Positions 1 to 6,204 of a stretch of DNA of 23,390 bases are shown here, one piece after another. The stretch comes from Elusimicrobia bacterium RIFCSPLOWO2_01_FULL_59_12. GTDB lineage: Bacteria; Elusimicrobiota; Elusimicrobia; 2-01-FULL-59-12. How positions within the stretch are numbered: position 1 is the stretch's first letter; every line of letters starts with the position of its first letter. Below the pieces are notes generated by a model, which saw only the letters and a list, made by a program, of their open reading frames with translations, had not been told where the DNA came from and searched no databases. Location of the stretch: positions 10,843 through 34,232 of the forward strand of contig MGUR01000039.1 of NCBI GenBank assembly GCA_001800075.1. The letters run 5' to 3'. Position numbers and translations under genes: made by a program.

Positions 1-453
1 CCCGCCGATGGGAAAGTGTTGGAAGTCGTCCTGGGGAAAGAAAACAACTCGCCGGTATGGGTCATCCGGATCTTCCTTTCGATTTTTGACCCGCATCTTC
101 AGCGCGCCCCGATGGCCGGGCAGGTCAAAGCCGTGCGTTACACCAAAGGAAAGTTTCTTGACGCCCGCAACCCGCGGGCGGCCTTTGAGAACGAGCAGAA
201 CCGCATCGAGATCGCCGCGAAAGCGGGTTCTGTGAACGTCCCCATCGCCGTCACGCAGATCGCGGGGCTGATTGCCCGCCGCATCGTCTGCTGGGTCAAG
301 GGGGGGCAGGTCCTTGCCGCGGGTGAACAGGTCGGACTGATTCGCTTTGGATCGCAGGTGGACATCACCTTCCCCGCTTTCGTGCGCGTCCGCGTGAAAG
401 CGGGGGACCGCGTCGAGGCCGGGCAGTCGATTTTGGCTGAAATAGGCAGTTAA
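1..453 (+). CDS. psd: Phosphatidylserine decarboxylase proenzyme, 3' part (left edge)
   Basis: Converts phosphatidylserine to phosphatidylethanolamine at the inner membrane. The frame is open from base 1, where it reads PADGKVLEVV, the usual Psd 'SPADG' region, so the start lies outside the window. The stop is TAA 451-453. Further family blocks are IFLSIFDPHLQRAP, the AGLIARRIVCWVKGG stretch and GLIRFGSQVDI. The last holds the Gly-Ser self-cleavage site that yields the pyruvoyl group (Ser codon 352-354; FGS rather than the LGST of the long E. coli form). The compact spacing suggests the short, soluble-like Psd type. pssA, the previous step in the pathway, starts 7 bases downstream, so the two are very likely one transcript. 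Family assignment is secure; only the total length is unknown. Confidence 0.95.
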   Translation, partial: PADGKVLEVVLGKENNSPVWVIRIFLSIFDPHLQRAPMAGQVKAVRYTKGKFLDARNPRAAFENEQNRIEIAAKAGSVNVPIAVTQIAGLIARRIVCWVKGGQVLAAGEQVGLIRFGSQVDITFPAFVRVRVKAGDRVEAGQSILAEIGS

Positions 454-460
454 CCCTTCT

Positions 461-1318
461 ATGAAAAAAGGCATCTATGTGATTCCCAGCCTGTTGACGC
501 TCGCGAACCTGGCGGCGGGCGTGATGGCGATTTTGTTCGCCGCCAACGGCCGCTATTCCGCGGCCGCCTGGGCGATCATATTCGGCATCTGCATGGACAT
601 GATGGACGGCCGGATTGCCCGCTGGATGGGCGCGACCAGTCAATTCGGCCTGGAACTTGATTCCCTGGCGGACGTGATCACCTTCGGGGTTGCTCCGGGC
701 ATCCTGATGTACCAATTTGCGCTCGTGGGACACGGCCGCCCCGGCTACATGATTGCGATTTTCTTCGCGATGGCCTCCGCTCTGCGCCTGGCGCGTTTTA
801 ATCTGCGGGCCCAGCAGAGCGCGGAACCGACCACGTATTTTGTGGGTCTGCCGGTGCCGGCCGCGGCCGGGATTCTCGCGTCGTTTGTTTTGAGCTATGA
901 GCTCTTCGGATCGGCCGCCGTCACCGTGAAAACCATTCCGATGCTGATGATGCAGATGCCGCTCTTCTTCCAAATGATACCGCTGACGATGCTGATCTTG
1001 TCGTTCTTGATGATTTCCCAGGTGCACTACGGCGATTTTAAAAAGCTCAAGCTCGGCCGGCCGAAATCGCTTCAGAGCCTGAGCGTGATCGCGGCCGGGC
1101 TGCTCCTGGTCTTTACGTACCCGCAGAACACGATCTTCATCGTGTTTTCGCTGTACGTGCTTTCGGGGTTGTGGATGTTTGCCTGGCGGTTCTACCATTC
1201 GCGGCGAACACCCCCCTTGGCGAGGCTTTTTGGCCGGCGCAGCACGGACCGTGTGGACGAGGTTCTCGCCGCCGGTCCTTCCGCCCCGCCGAAAGAGAAA
1301 TCGTCAGGGTTCAACTAA
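461..1318 (+). CDS. pssA: CDP-diacylglycerol--serine O-phosphatidyltransferase
   Basis: Integral membrane enzyme that makes phosphatidylserine from CDP-diacylglycerol and serine, the substrate of the Psd encoded just upstream. The CDP-alcohol phosphotransferase motif is complete: Asp49-Gly50, Ala53-Arg54, Gly63, Asp67, Asp71, with the canonical spacing. Hydrophobic segments cover most of the 285 residues, and the tail after about residue 250 is basic and hydrophilic. N-terminal PSLLTLANLAAG is typical of the PssA (Gram-positive/archaeal-like) subclass. The ATG at 461 lies 7 bases after psd and has no clear Shine-Dalgarno, so coupling to psd translation is likely. leuA follows 3 bases after the stop. 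A phosphatidylglycerophosphate synthase is the main alternative, but the Psd neighbour argues for serine. Confidence 0.93.
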   Translation: MKKGIYVIPSLLTLANLAAGVMAILFAANGRYSAAAWAIIFGICMDMMDGRIARWMGATSQFGLELDSLADVITFGVAPGILMYQFALVGHGRPGYMIAIFFAMASALRLARFNLRAQQSAEPTTYFVGLPVPAAAGILASFVLSYELFGSAAVTVKTIPMLMMQMPLFFQMIPLTMLILSFLMISQVHYGDFKKLKLGRPKSLQSLSVIAAGLLLVFTYPQNTIFIVFSLYVLSGLWMFAWRFYHSRRTPPLARLFGRRSTDRVDEVLAAGPSAPPKEKSSGFN

Positions 1319-1321
1319 CCT

Positions 1322-2878
1322 ATGGACTCCAATAAAGTCATTATTTTTGACACCACGTTAAGGGACGGCGAGCAGGCACCCGGCTGCAGTCTGGGTCCGG
1401 CGGAGAAGCTTCAGGTCGCCGAACAGTTGTACCGCCTGGGAGTGGATGTCATCGAAGGCGGGTTCCCGGTGTCCTCCAAGGGAGACCTGGAGGCCGTGAG
1501 AAATATCGCCAAGTCCGTGGGACGCCAGCCGGACCCGCCTGAAATCTGCGGGTTGGCCCGCTGCGTGAAGGGCGATATCGAAGCCTGCGCGGAGGCCGTT
1601 AAACCCGCGAAACGGCCGCGCATCCACGTGTTTATCGCCTGCTCGGACATTCATTTGGTGCACAAGCTTCATATGACCCGCGACCAAGTCGTGGCGCGGG
1701 CGGTGGAATCCGTCAAATGGGCGCGCAAGTACACCGATAGCGTGGAGTTTTCAGCGGAAGATTCAACGCGGTCGGATATTCACTTTTTGGCACGGGTTTT
1801 TGAAGCGGTGATCAACGCCGGGGCGACCACGGTCAATGTCCCCGACACCGTCGGATTCGCGATCCCCAACGAATACGGAGAATTGATCCGGAAACTTCGT
1901 GAGATGATCCCGAATATTCATAAAGCGGTTGTGTCCACCCACTGCCAGGACGATCTCGGCTTGTCGGTAGCGAACTCCCTGGCCGCGGTCAAGGCGGGCG
2001 CGCGCCAGGTCGAGTGCACCATTAACGGGTTGGGCGAACGCGCCGGGAACACCAGTTTGGAAGAGGTGGTGATGGCGTTGAAGACCCGGAAAGACCTGTT
2101 TGATGTGACGATCGGCATCCACACCAAGGAAATTGCCAAAGCGAGCCGGCTGGTGTCCTCTCTGACCGGCGTGCTGGTACCGCCGAACAAAGCGATCGTG
2201 GGCGCCAACGCTTTCGCGCATTCTTCGGGCATTCATCAGGACGGCATTTTGAAGTACCGTCAGACCTACGAGATCATGAACCCCAAGGACGTGGGGATTG
2301 AGGAATCCACGCTGCTTCTGACGTCTCGCAGCGGCCGCCACGCGCTGGAAAATAGGCTGAGGCACCTGGGATACAAGCTGAACAAGAAGCACCTCAATGA
2401 GATGTTTGTCCGGTTTAAGGCGCTGGCGGACAAGAAACGCTATGTGTTTGATGACGACCTGTTGTCCCTGGCCGAAGAAGAGGCCACGGAGATGCAGGAG
2501 GAGTACGTGCTGGATTATCTTCACACCTCCAGCGGGCATGGCGTGGTCCCCACGGCCACCGTCCGGATCAAAAAGCCCAACGGCGATGTGATTCAGGAGG
2601 CCGCCTGCGGTGACGGACCGGTGGATGCCGCCACCAAAGCTATCGATAAGGTCGTGGGTTTTAAGCCGAAAATGCTGGATTACAATTTGCGCGCGCTCAC
2701 CAGCGGGAAAGACGCGCAGGGCGAGGTCTCCATCCGTATTGAAGAAGGCGGGATGATCATTCTGGGCCGTGGAGCGTCCACGGATATCATCGAGGCCAGC
2801 GCGAAAGCGTATTTAAATGCGTTGAATAAACTGAGCAAAGCCAAACGATATCGCGCCAAGAACGGGAAAGGGAACTAG
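1322..2878 (+). CDS. leuA: 2-isopropylmalate synthase
   Basis: First committed step of leucine synthesis: condenses 2-oxoisovalerate with acetyl-CoA. At 518 residues it has the normal length for the full bacterial enzyme. The N-terminal TIM barrel starts with FDTTLRDGEQAPG (metal ligand Asp10, catalytic Arg14). His207 lies in STHCQDDLG, and the HSSGIHQDG metal-binding block follows near residue 300. The C-terminal LeuA dimer domain, where leucine feeds back, begins around residue 385 (YVLDYLHTSSGHGVVPTATVRI). The LeuA-type regulatory domain and the leuC/leuD neighbours favour LeuA over homocitrate or citramalate synthase. The start sits 3 bases after pssA and the stop is 1 base before leuC, so it belongs to a psd-pssA-leuA-leuC run. 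No leader peptide or T-box is visible upstream. Confidence 0.96.
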   Translation: MDSNKVIIFDTTLRDGEQAPGCSLGPAEKLQVAEQLYRLGVDVIEGGFPVSSKGDLEAVRNIAKSVGRQPDPPEICGLARCVKGDIEACAEAVKPAKRPRIHVFIACSDIHLVHKLHMTRDQVVARAVESVKWARKYTDSVEFSAEDSTRSDIHFLARVFEAVINAGATTVNVPDTVGFAIPNEYGELIRKLREMIPNIHKAVVSTHCQDDLGLSVANSLAAVKAGARQVECTINGLGERAGNTSLEEVVMALKTRKDLFDVTIGIHTKEIAKASRLVSSLTGVLVPPNKAIVGANAFAHSSGIHQDGILKYRQTYEIMNPKDVGIEESTLLLTSRSGRHALENRLRHLGYKLNKKHLNEMFVRFKALADKKRYVFDDDLLSLAEEEATEMQEEYVLDYLHTSSGHGVVPTATVRIKKPNGDVIQEAACGDGPVDAATKAIDKVVGFKPKMLDYNLRALTSGKDAQGEVSIRIEEGGMIILGRGASTDIIEASAKAYLNALNKLSKAKRYRAKNGKGN

Positions 2879-2879
2879 G

Positions 2880-4169
2880 ATGGGTCAGACGGCGATGCAG
2901 AAGATCCTGGCCGCGCACGCCGGGAAAAAAGAGGTCAAAACGGGCGAGTTCATCATGGCCAAGGTGGATCTGGCCATGGCGAACGACGTCACCGCGCCGA
3001 TTTCGATCAAAGCCTTGGAACGGGCCGGGATCACCAGGCTTTGGAACAAGGACCGGATCGCGATCGTGCTCTCGCACTTTGTGCCCGCGAAAGACGCTTT
3101 GAGCGCCGCGCAGGCGGCGGTGGCGCGCGAGTTCTGCCAGAAGTACGATATCAGCCTGTTCTTTGACGAAGGCAGGGGCGGGATTGAGCATTCGCTCCTG
3201 CCCGAGCTGGGGTTGGTGGTGCCCGGCGATGTGGTGATCGGCGCCGACTCGCACTCCTGCACCTACGGGGGCCTGGGACTGTTCTCGACCGGCGTGGGGA
3301 GCACGGACCTGGCGGCGGTGATGGCGACCGGAGAGTGCTGGCTGAAAGTTCCGGAAACGATGAAATTCACCTATCACGGCAAGCCCGGCCCCTGGGTGAC
3401 CGGCAAGGACCTCGTTTTGTATACCATCGGGCAAATCGGGGTGGACGGCGCGCTCTATCGCAACATGGAATTTACCGGGGACTCGTTGAAGCACCTGTCG
3501 ATGGAAGCCCGGTTGACCATCACCAACATGGTGATAGAGGCGGGGGGGAAATCCGGTTTTATTGAAGCCGATGAAGTGACGGAAGCGTATTTGAAAGGCC
3601 GCGCCCAGCGCCCCTGCACGATTTACAAGAGCGATCCCGACGCGGCCTACTGCGTCAAGCACGAGTGGGACATCTCGGGGATGGAGCCCCAGGTCGCCAA
3701 GCCGAACCTGCCGGACAAAGTCGTCGGCGTGAGCGAAGTTCTCGGGGCCAAAGTGCACTCGGCCTTCCTGGGCTCCTGCACCAACGGCCGCATTGAAGAT
3801 CTCCGCGTCGCTGCGCAGATCATCAAGGGCCGCAAAGTGGCCAAGGGCCTGCGCTTCATGGTGATCCCCGCCACCCAGAATATCTATCGCCAGGCGCTCA
3901 AAGAAGGACTGATCGACATTTTTATGGACGCGGAGGCCGTCGTCTCAGCCGCGACCTGCGGGCCCTGTCTGGGCGGGCACATGGGGGTTCTCGGGCCGGA
4001 TGAGGTCTGCATCTCCAGCTCGAACCGGAATTTCCCCGGCCGCATGGGTCACCGGGACTCGCAAGTGTATCTGGCGAACCCCGCGGTCGTCACCGCCAGC
4101 GCCGTCGCCGGTCGCCTCGCGCACCCTGAGGAAATTTTGGGGAAGAACGTCATCCCGGCAGCGGCTTAG
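2880..4169 (+). CDS. leuC: 3-isopropylmalate dehydratase large subunit
   Basis: With LeuD forms isopropylmalate isomerase (aconitase superfamily), which interconverts 2- and 3-isopropylmalate. At 429 residues it belongs to the shorter archaeal/HacA-like LeuC group rather than the ~465-residue enterobacterial form. The [4Fe-4S] ligands are visible: Cys300 in GSCTNGR, and Cys360 and Cys363 in CGPC. The N-terminus TAMQKILAAHAGKKEVKTGE and the GADSHSCTYG block are family hallmarks. The ATG follows the leuA stop by one base and has AGG/GGGA purine runs just upstream. leuD is not adjacent as usual but is separated by a 123-base spacer holding an inverted-repeat array. Homoaconitase is the alternative, but leuA, leuD and leuB nearby support leucine synthesis. 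Confidence 0.95.
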   Translation: MGQTAMQKILAAHAGKKEVKTGEFIMAKVDLAMANDVTAPISIKALERAGITRLWNKDRIAIVLSHFVPAKDALSAAQAAVAREFCQKYDISLFFDEGRGGIEHSLLPELGLVVPGDVVIGADSHSCTYGGLGLFSTGVGSTDLAAVMATGECWLKVPETMKFTYHGKPGPWVTGKDLVLYTIGQIGVDGALYRNMEFTGDSLKHLSMEARLTITNMVIEAGGKSGFIEADEVTEAYLKGRAQRPCTIYKSDPDAAYCVKHEWDISGMEPQVAKPNLPDKVVGVSEVLGAKVHSAFLGSCTNGRIEDLRVAAQIIKGRKVAKGLRFMVIPATQNIYRQALKEGLIDIFMDAEAVVSAATCGPCLGGHMGVLGPDEVCISSSNRNFPGRMGHRDSQVYLANPAVVTASAVAGRLAHPEEILGKNVIPAAA

Positions 4170-4173
4170 AGAC

Positions 4174-4279
4174 GTGGTATCGTGATAACGTGATAACGTG
4201 GTAAAGCGGCAGCGATAAAACATTCTTTTTCTTGCCGACGTTATCACGTTATCACGTTACCACGATATCACCTTGCCAC
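4174..4279. repeat. Inverted array of 8-bp units between leuC and leuD
   Basis: The left arm 4174-4205 is four tandem 8-base units: GTGGTATC, GTGATAAC, GTGATAAC, GTGGTAAA. The right arm 4240-4279 is five units in the opposite orientation: GTTATCAC, GTTATCAC, GTTACCAC, GATATCAC, CTTGCCAC. A 34-base loop separates the arms, which pair with only a few mismatches over about 31 bases, so the leuC-leuD RNA could form a long hairpin here. There is no coding potential. The pattern resembles a small non-autonomous palindromic element. Whether it terminates, processes or stabilises the transcript cannot be read from sequence. Confidence 0.9.
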
Positions 4280-4298
4280 GCAGTTATAGGAGATGAAC

Positions 4299-4793
4299 AT
4301 GATCAAGGGAACCGCACATAAATTTGGCGACAATGTCGATACCGACCAGATCATTCCCGCGAAGTATCTGGTCACCACCGATGCCAAAGAATTGGGAAAG
4401 CACTGCATGGAGCTGGCGGATGAGAATTTTCCGTCCAAAGCGAAACCGGGCGACGTTCTGGTGGCAGGGACCAACTTCGGCTGCGGCTCCAGCCGCGAGC
4501 ACGCGCCGCTCTCGATCAAGGGGCTGGGACTGTCGCTGGTGATCGCGGAATCGTTCGCGCGGATCTTCTTCCGCAACTGCATCAACATCGGAATGCCCAT
4601 CTTGGAATCGCCTGAAGCGGCGAAAGAGATCAGGGCGGGAGATCAGCTGGAAATCGATTTAGACAAGGGCCGGATCAAGAATCTCACCCAGAACAAAACC
4701 TACCAGGCCCAGCCGTTCCCGGAGTTCATGCAGAACATTGTGAACGCCGGCGGCCTCATGCCGTACGTCAAAAAGCGTCTGGCGGCATCCTGA
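4299..4793 (+). CDS. leuD: 3-isopropylmalate dehydratase small subunit
   Basis: Swivelling-domain partner of LeuC in isopropylmalate isomerase. The protein starts MIKGTAHKFGDNVDTDQIIP and has the small-subunit signature GCGSSREHAP at residues 61-70. At 164 residues it matches the short LeuD type that pairs with the shorter LeuC seen here. Two ATGs are possible, 4293 and 4299. The Shine-Dalgarno AGGAG at 4288-4292 abuts the first but lies 6 bases from the second, so 4299 is chosen. It is separated from leuC by the inverted repeat array, and its own strong ribosome site may matter if that hairpin uncouples translation. The stop TGA is immediately followed by the ATG of the PilZ gene. Confidence 0.95.
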   Translation: MIKGTAHKFGDNVDTDQIIPAKYLVTTDAKELGKHCMELADENFPSKAKPGDVLVAGTNFGCGSSREHAPLSIKGLGLSLVIAESFARIFFRNCINIGMPILESPEAAKEIRAGDQLEIDLDKGRIKNLTQNKTYQAQPFPEFMQNIVNAGGLMPYVKKRLAAS

Positions 4794-5132
4794 ATGAGCG
4801 GCGGCGGCGTGGAGCGGCGCAGAGCAACACGGTCCCGGAGTGATCTGGTGATTGAGCTCTATGAGCCCGAGGGCCGCTTGGTGGTGGGTGTGGGACGCCT
4901 TCGTGATCTATCCTCCCTGGGTTTCCGGTTTGAGGGGACCCTCCGTCTGCAGGTCGGCGAGATGTATCGGGCGCGCGTCCGGCTGCAAAAAAATCTTCTG
5001 CTGGAAGTTCCTATCAAAGTGGCGTGGGTGCGGGGCAAAGGGCTTGAACACGCTTACGGCATGGAATTCTCGGGCATTTCCAAAGCGGATTTCGAAAAGA
5101 TGGAACGTTGGGTGAAAAAGGGAAAGGTTTAA
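4794..5132 (+). CDS. PilZ domain protein (probable c-di-GMP binding)
   Basis: Single PilZ domain of 112 residues. The two c-di-GMP-binding motifs are present: an Arg-rich RRRATR at residues 8-13 and DLSSLG at residues 38-43 (consensus D/NxSxxG), followed by a beta-barrel-like sequence. There is no signal peptide or membrane segment, so it is probably a cytoplasmic effector that responds to cyclic di-GMP through a protein partner. The ATG directly follows the leuD stop, so it is probably co-translated with leuD, an odd partner for an amino-acid operon. Its TAA (5130-5132) overlaps the end of a leuB 3'-end remnant on the other strand. Function beyond c-di-GMP binding is unknown. Confidence 0.8.
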   Translation: MSGGGVERRRATRSRSDLVIELYEPEGRLVVGVGRLRDLSSLGFRFEGTLRLQVGEMYRARVRLQKNLLLEVPIKVAWVRGKGLEHAYGMEFSGISKADFEKMERWVKKGKV

Positions 5133-5160
5133 AGGATGTCGCAGACGGCCTGTCCCGCCC
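5129..5160 (-). pseudogene. Remnant of a leuB 3' end (copy 1)
   Basis: On the - strand these bases read ...G-Q-A-V-C-D-I-L-stop (stop 5129-5131), matching the end of the intact LeuB (G-Q-A-V-C-D-S-I-stop at 6205). The 18 bases TCGCAGACGGCCTGTCCC (5139-5156) are identical to those of copy 2 at 5501 and differ by one base from intact leuB (6215-6232). Upstream similarity stops after about 30 bases. It marks the oldest or most eroded junction of the leuB scar region, convergent with the PilZ gene. Confidence 0.65.
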
Positions 5161-5207
5161 CTTACATCTCATCGTGCCGTTGATTTTTCCAAAAGCTGGT
5201 TTATTAA

Positions 5208-5495
5208 ATGAAATGGAAATTGGCCTGGGTACCCTCCATCCTGTTGGCTTTCGCCATCTTGTTTGTTCACCTCTCGGGCAACGACAAAGCACCGTATTTT
5301 GTGCTCTACGCGTTGATAGCCGGTAGCTCCATTCTTGTAATTCTGTTCGGTATGGCCCTGTTACCCCAGGGACGTGTCAGAGATTCATGGCGACAGTGTG
5401 CTGTTGCAGCCCTCCCTTGGGCTTATGTTGTAGTCGCCGTACTGCTCGCAAGGATAGGTTGGGTTGATTCGATTTACCTGCTTGGTTTTAGATGA
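5208..5495 (+). CDS. Small hydrophobic membrane protein, unknown function
   Basis: A 95-residue protein with three likely membrane segments: about residues 5-22 (WVPSILLAFAILFVHL), 30-52 (YFVLYALIAGSSILVILFGMALL) and 65-83 (AVAALPWAYVVVAVLLARI). There is no enzymatic motif and I do not recognise the family. The ATG has no clear Shine-Dalgarno; the bases before it are AT-rich. It fills the interval between leuB-tail copies 1 and 2, and its last codons run into copy 2. Base composition looks more AT-rich than the leu genes to the left. It is probably a real acquired gene, but a fortuitous open frame in a scar region is possible. Confidence 0.55.
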   Translation: MKWKLAWVPSILLAFAILFVHLSGNDKAPYFVLYALIAGSSILVILFGMALLPQGRVRDSWRQCAVAALPWAYVVVAVLLARIGWVDSIYLLGFR

Positions 5496-5576
5496 TGGAA
5501 TCGCAGACGGCCTGTCCCACCTCGATGGTGGTGGCAGGCTTTTTTTTGGATGTAAGTCGGCGGTGACGCGGCCGGA
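5488..5576 (-). pseudogene. Remnant of a leuB 3' end (copy 2), frameshifted
   Basis: On the - strand this reads SGRVTADLHPKK, then, after a one-base deletion at a run of eight T (5540-5547 on the + strand), ATTIEVGQAVCDSII-stop, with stop at 5488-5490. The intact LeuB tail is SGRVTADLHPKNKPATTAEVGQAVCDSI. Over about 78 aligned bases roughly 70 match 6205-6289, and several differences fall at third codon positions, as expected if it came from a functional leuB homologue rather than from a recent copy. Similarity stops at about 5576. No upstream leuB body exists here, so it is a truncated tail only. Confidence 0.85.
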
Positions 5577-5597
5577 GGCCGGATCGTAAGCTCCGAG

Positions 5598-5870
5598 CTA
5601 TGCAGCGATGAGATGAGGGTTGATCAGCCGGGATTGCAAAGGGGGAGCAAGATCATCGATCTCTACCTTGATCACAGGCTGGCCAGGTTCCCTTTGGGCG
5701 AGACCTACGCGCTCGCTCCATTCGTTAAAATCAGTCTTGCCTTTGACCCGGAAAATGATTTGAGCATTATTCGGTATTTGCCCATCCATCTCGGGGTGAG
5801 CCAAGACGTATTTGCTGAATTCCGCAGAGAGTGTCCTTTGTAATTCCCAAAAATATTTTTCATCCATCAT
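5598..5870 (-). CDS. Small hypothetical protein, DUF5647-like
   Basis: A 90-residue acidic soluble protein beginning MMDEKYFWELQRTLSAEFSKYVLAHPEMDGQIPNN (first 35 residues paraphrased only by motif: an N-terminal helix, then 'HPE...IP'). The layout of a helical start, 'EFSKYVLAHPE', a hydrophobic strand (AQIIFRVKG) and a later strand 'GQPVIKVEIDDL' resembles the DUF5647 family as I remember it. It overlaps the upstream gene by 11 bases, so the two are translationally coupled. The tight pair of small genes resembles toxin-antitoxin architecture, but no known toxin or antitoxin motif is present. Both genes sit between leuB-tail copies 2 and 3, which points to joint acquisition. Confidence 0.75.
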   Translation of the reverse strand: MMDEKYFWELQRTLSAEFSKYVLAHPEMDGQIPNNAQIIFRVKGKTDFNEWSERVGLAQREPGQPVIKVEIDDLAPPLQSRLINPHLIAA

Positions 5871-6195
5871 GAGGCACCTCTTTCATATAACGCTCGCGAT
5901 AGGCTTGCCAATTTTGCTCTAGGTCCTCATCGGCGTACGTCAAGGCTTCTTTGTAATCAAGCGCCGGCATTCTTACTTTTTCAACTTTCCCGCCGTAATG
6001 GAGAATGTCGCAATGGGCAAATCCATGAGCCGTGTCGTAACGAATCGCGGGATGCCAATGTTCCTTGACCCAAACCTCTAGTTGAACCACAAACTTCACA
6101 ACCTCGTTTTTTCGGCGATGATGCTCATGCCGCTTACGGCAATCTGGCGCATAGGGTGTAACAAAACTTGTGACTTTAATATCATCCGACACCAA
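5860..6195 (-). CDS. Small hypothetical protein, DUF7718-like
   Basis: A 111-residue soluble protein. The core from about residue 32 reads VVKFVVQLEVWVKEHWHPAI and continues RYDTAHGFAHCDILHY, a His-rich, strand-rich block. An acidic helical tail follows (YKEALTYADEDLEQNWQAYRERYMKE). This looks like a family found next to DUF5647-type genes; the DUF7718 name is a recollection, not a search result. The frame opens with TTG at 6195 followed by GTG at 6192; either may be the start. A TATGAT hexamer lies just upstream on the same strand at 6204-6209, inside the end of leuB, so the pair may have its own promoter. The stop overlaps the start of the 90-residue gene. Confidence 0.75.
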   Translation of the reverse strand: MVSDDIKVTSFVTPYAPDCRKRHEHHRRKNEVVKFVVQLEVWVKEHWHPAIRYDTAHGFAHCDILHYGGKVEKVRMPALDYKEALTYADEDLEQNWQAYRERYMKEVPHDG

Positions 6196-6204
6196 GCGAT
6201 TTTA

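Noticed and set aside
365..1198. Long - strand frame (277 codons) opposite pssA
   Set aside because: Shadow frame in GC-rich DNA: His/Arg/Gln-rich, low-information protein, while the + strand carries a complete pssA motif.
1199..1321. Leucine attenuator or T-box before leuA
   Set aside because: leuA follows pssA by 3 bases; no leader peptide with Leu codons, no hairpin pair and no T-box motif is visible.
1763..3758. Long - strand frames opposite leuA and leuC (258 and 323 codons)
   Set aside because: Antisense shadows of clearly conserved enzymes; compositions are Arg/His/Gly-rich without domains.
4174..4279. Possible CRISPR array
   Set aside because: Units are only 8 bases, directly abutting with no spacers, and reverse orientation in the second half.
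5538..5550. Run of eight T as an intrinsic terminator
   Set aside because: No stable stem precedes it; it is explained as mutated leuB coding sequence in the remnant.
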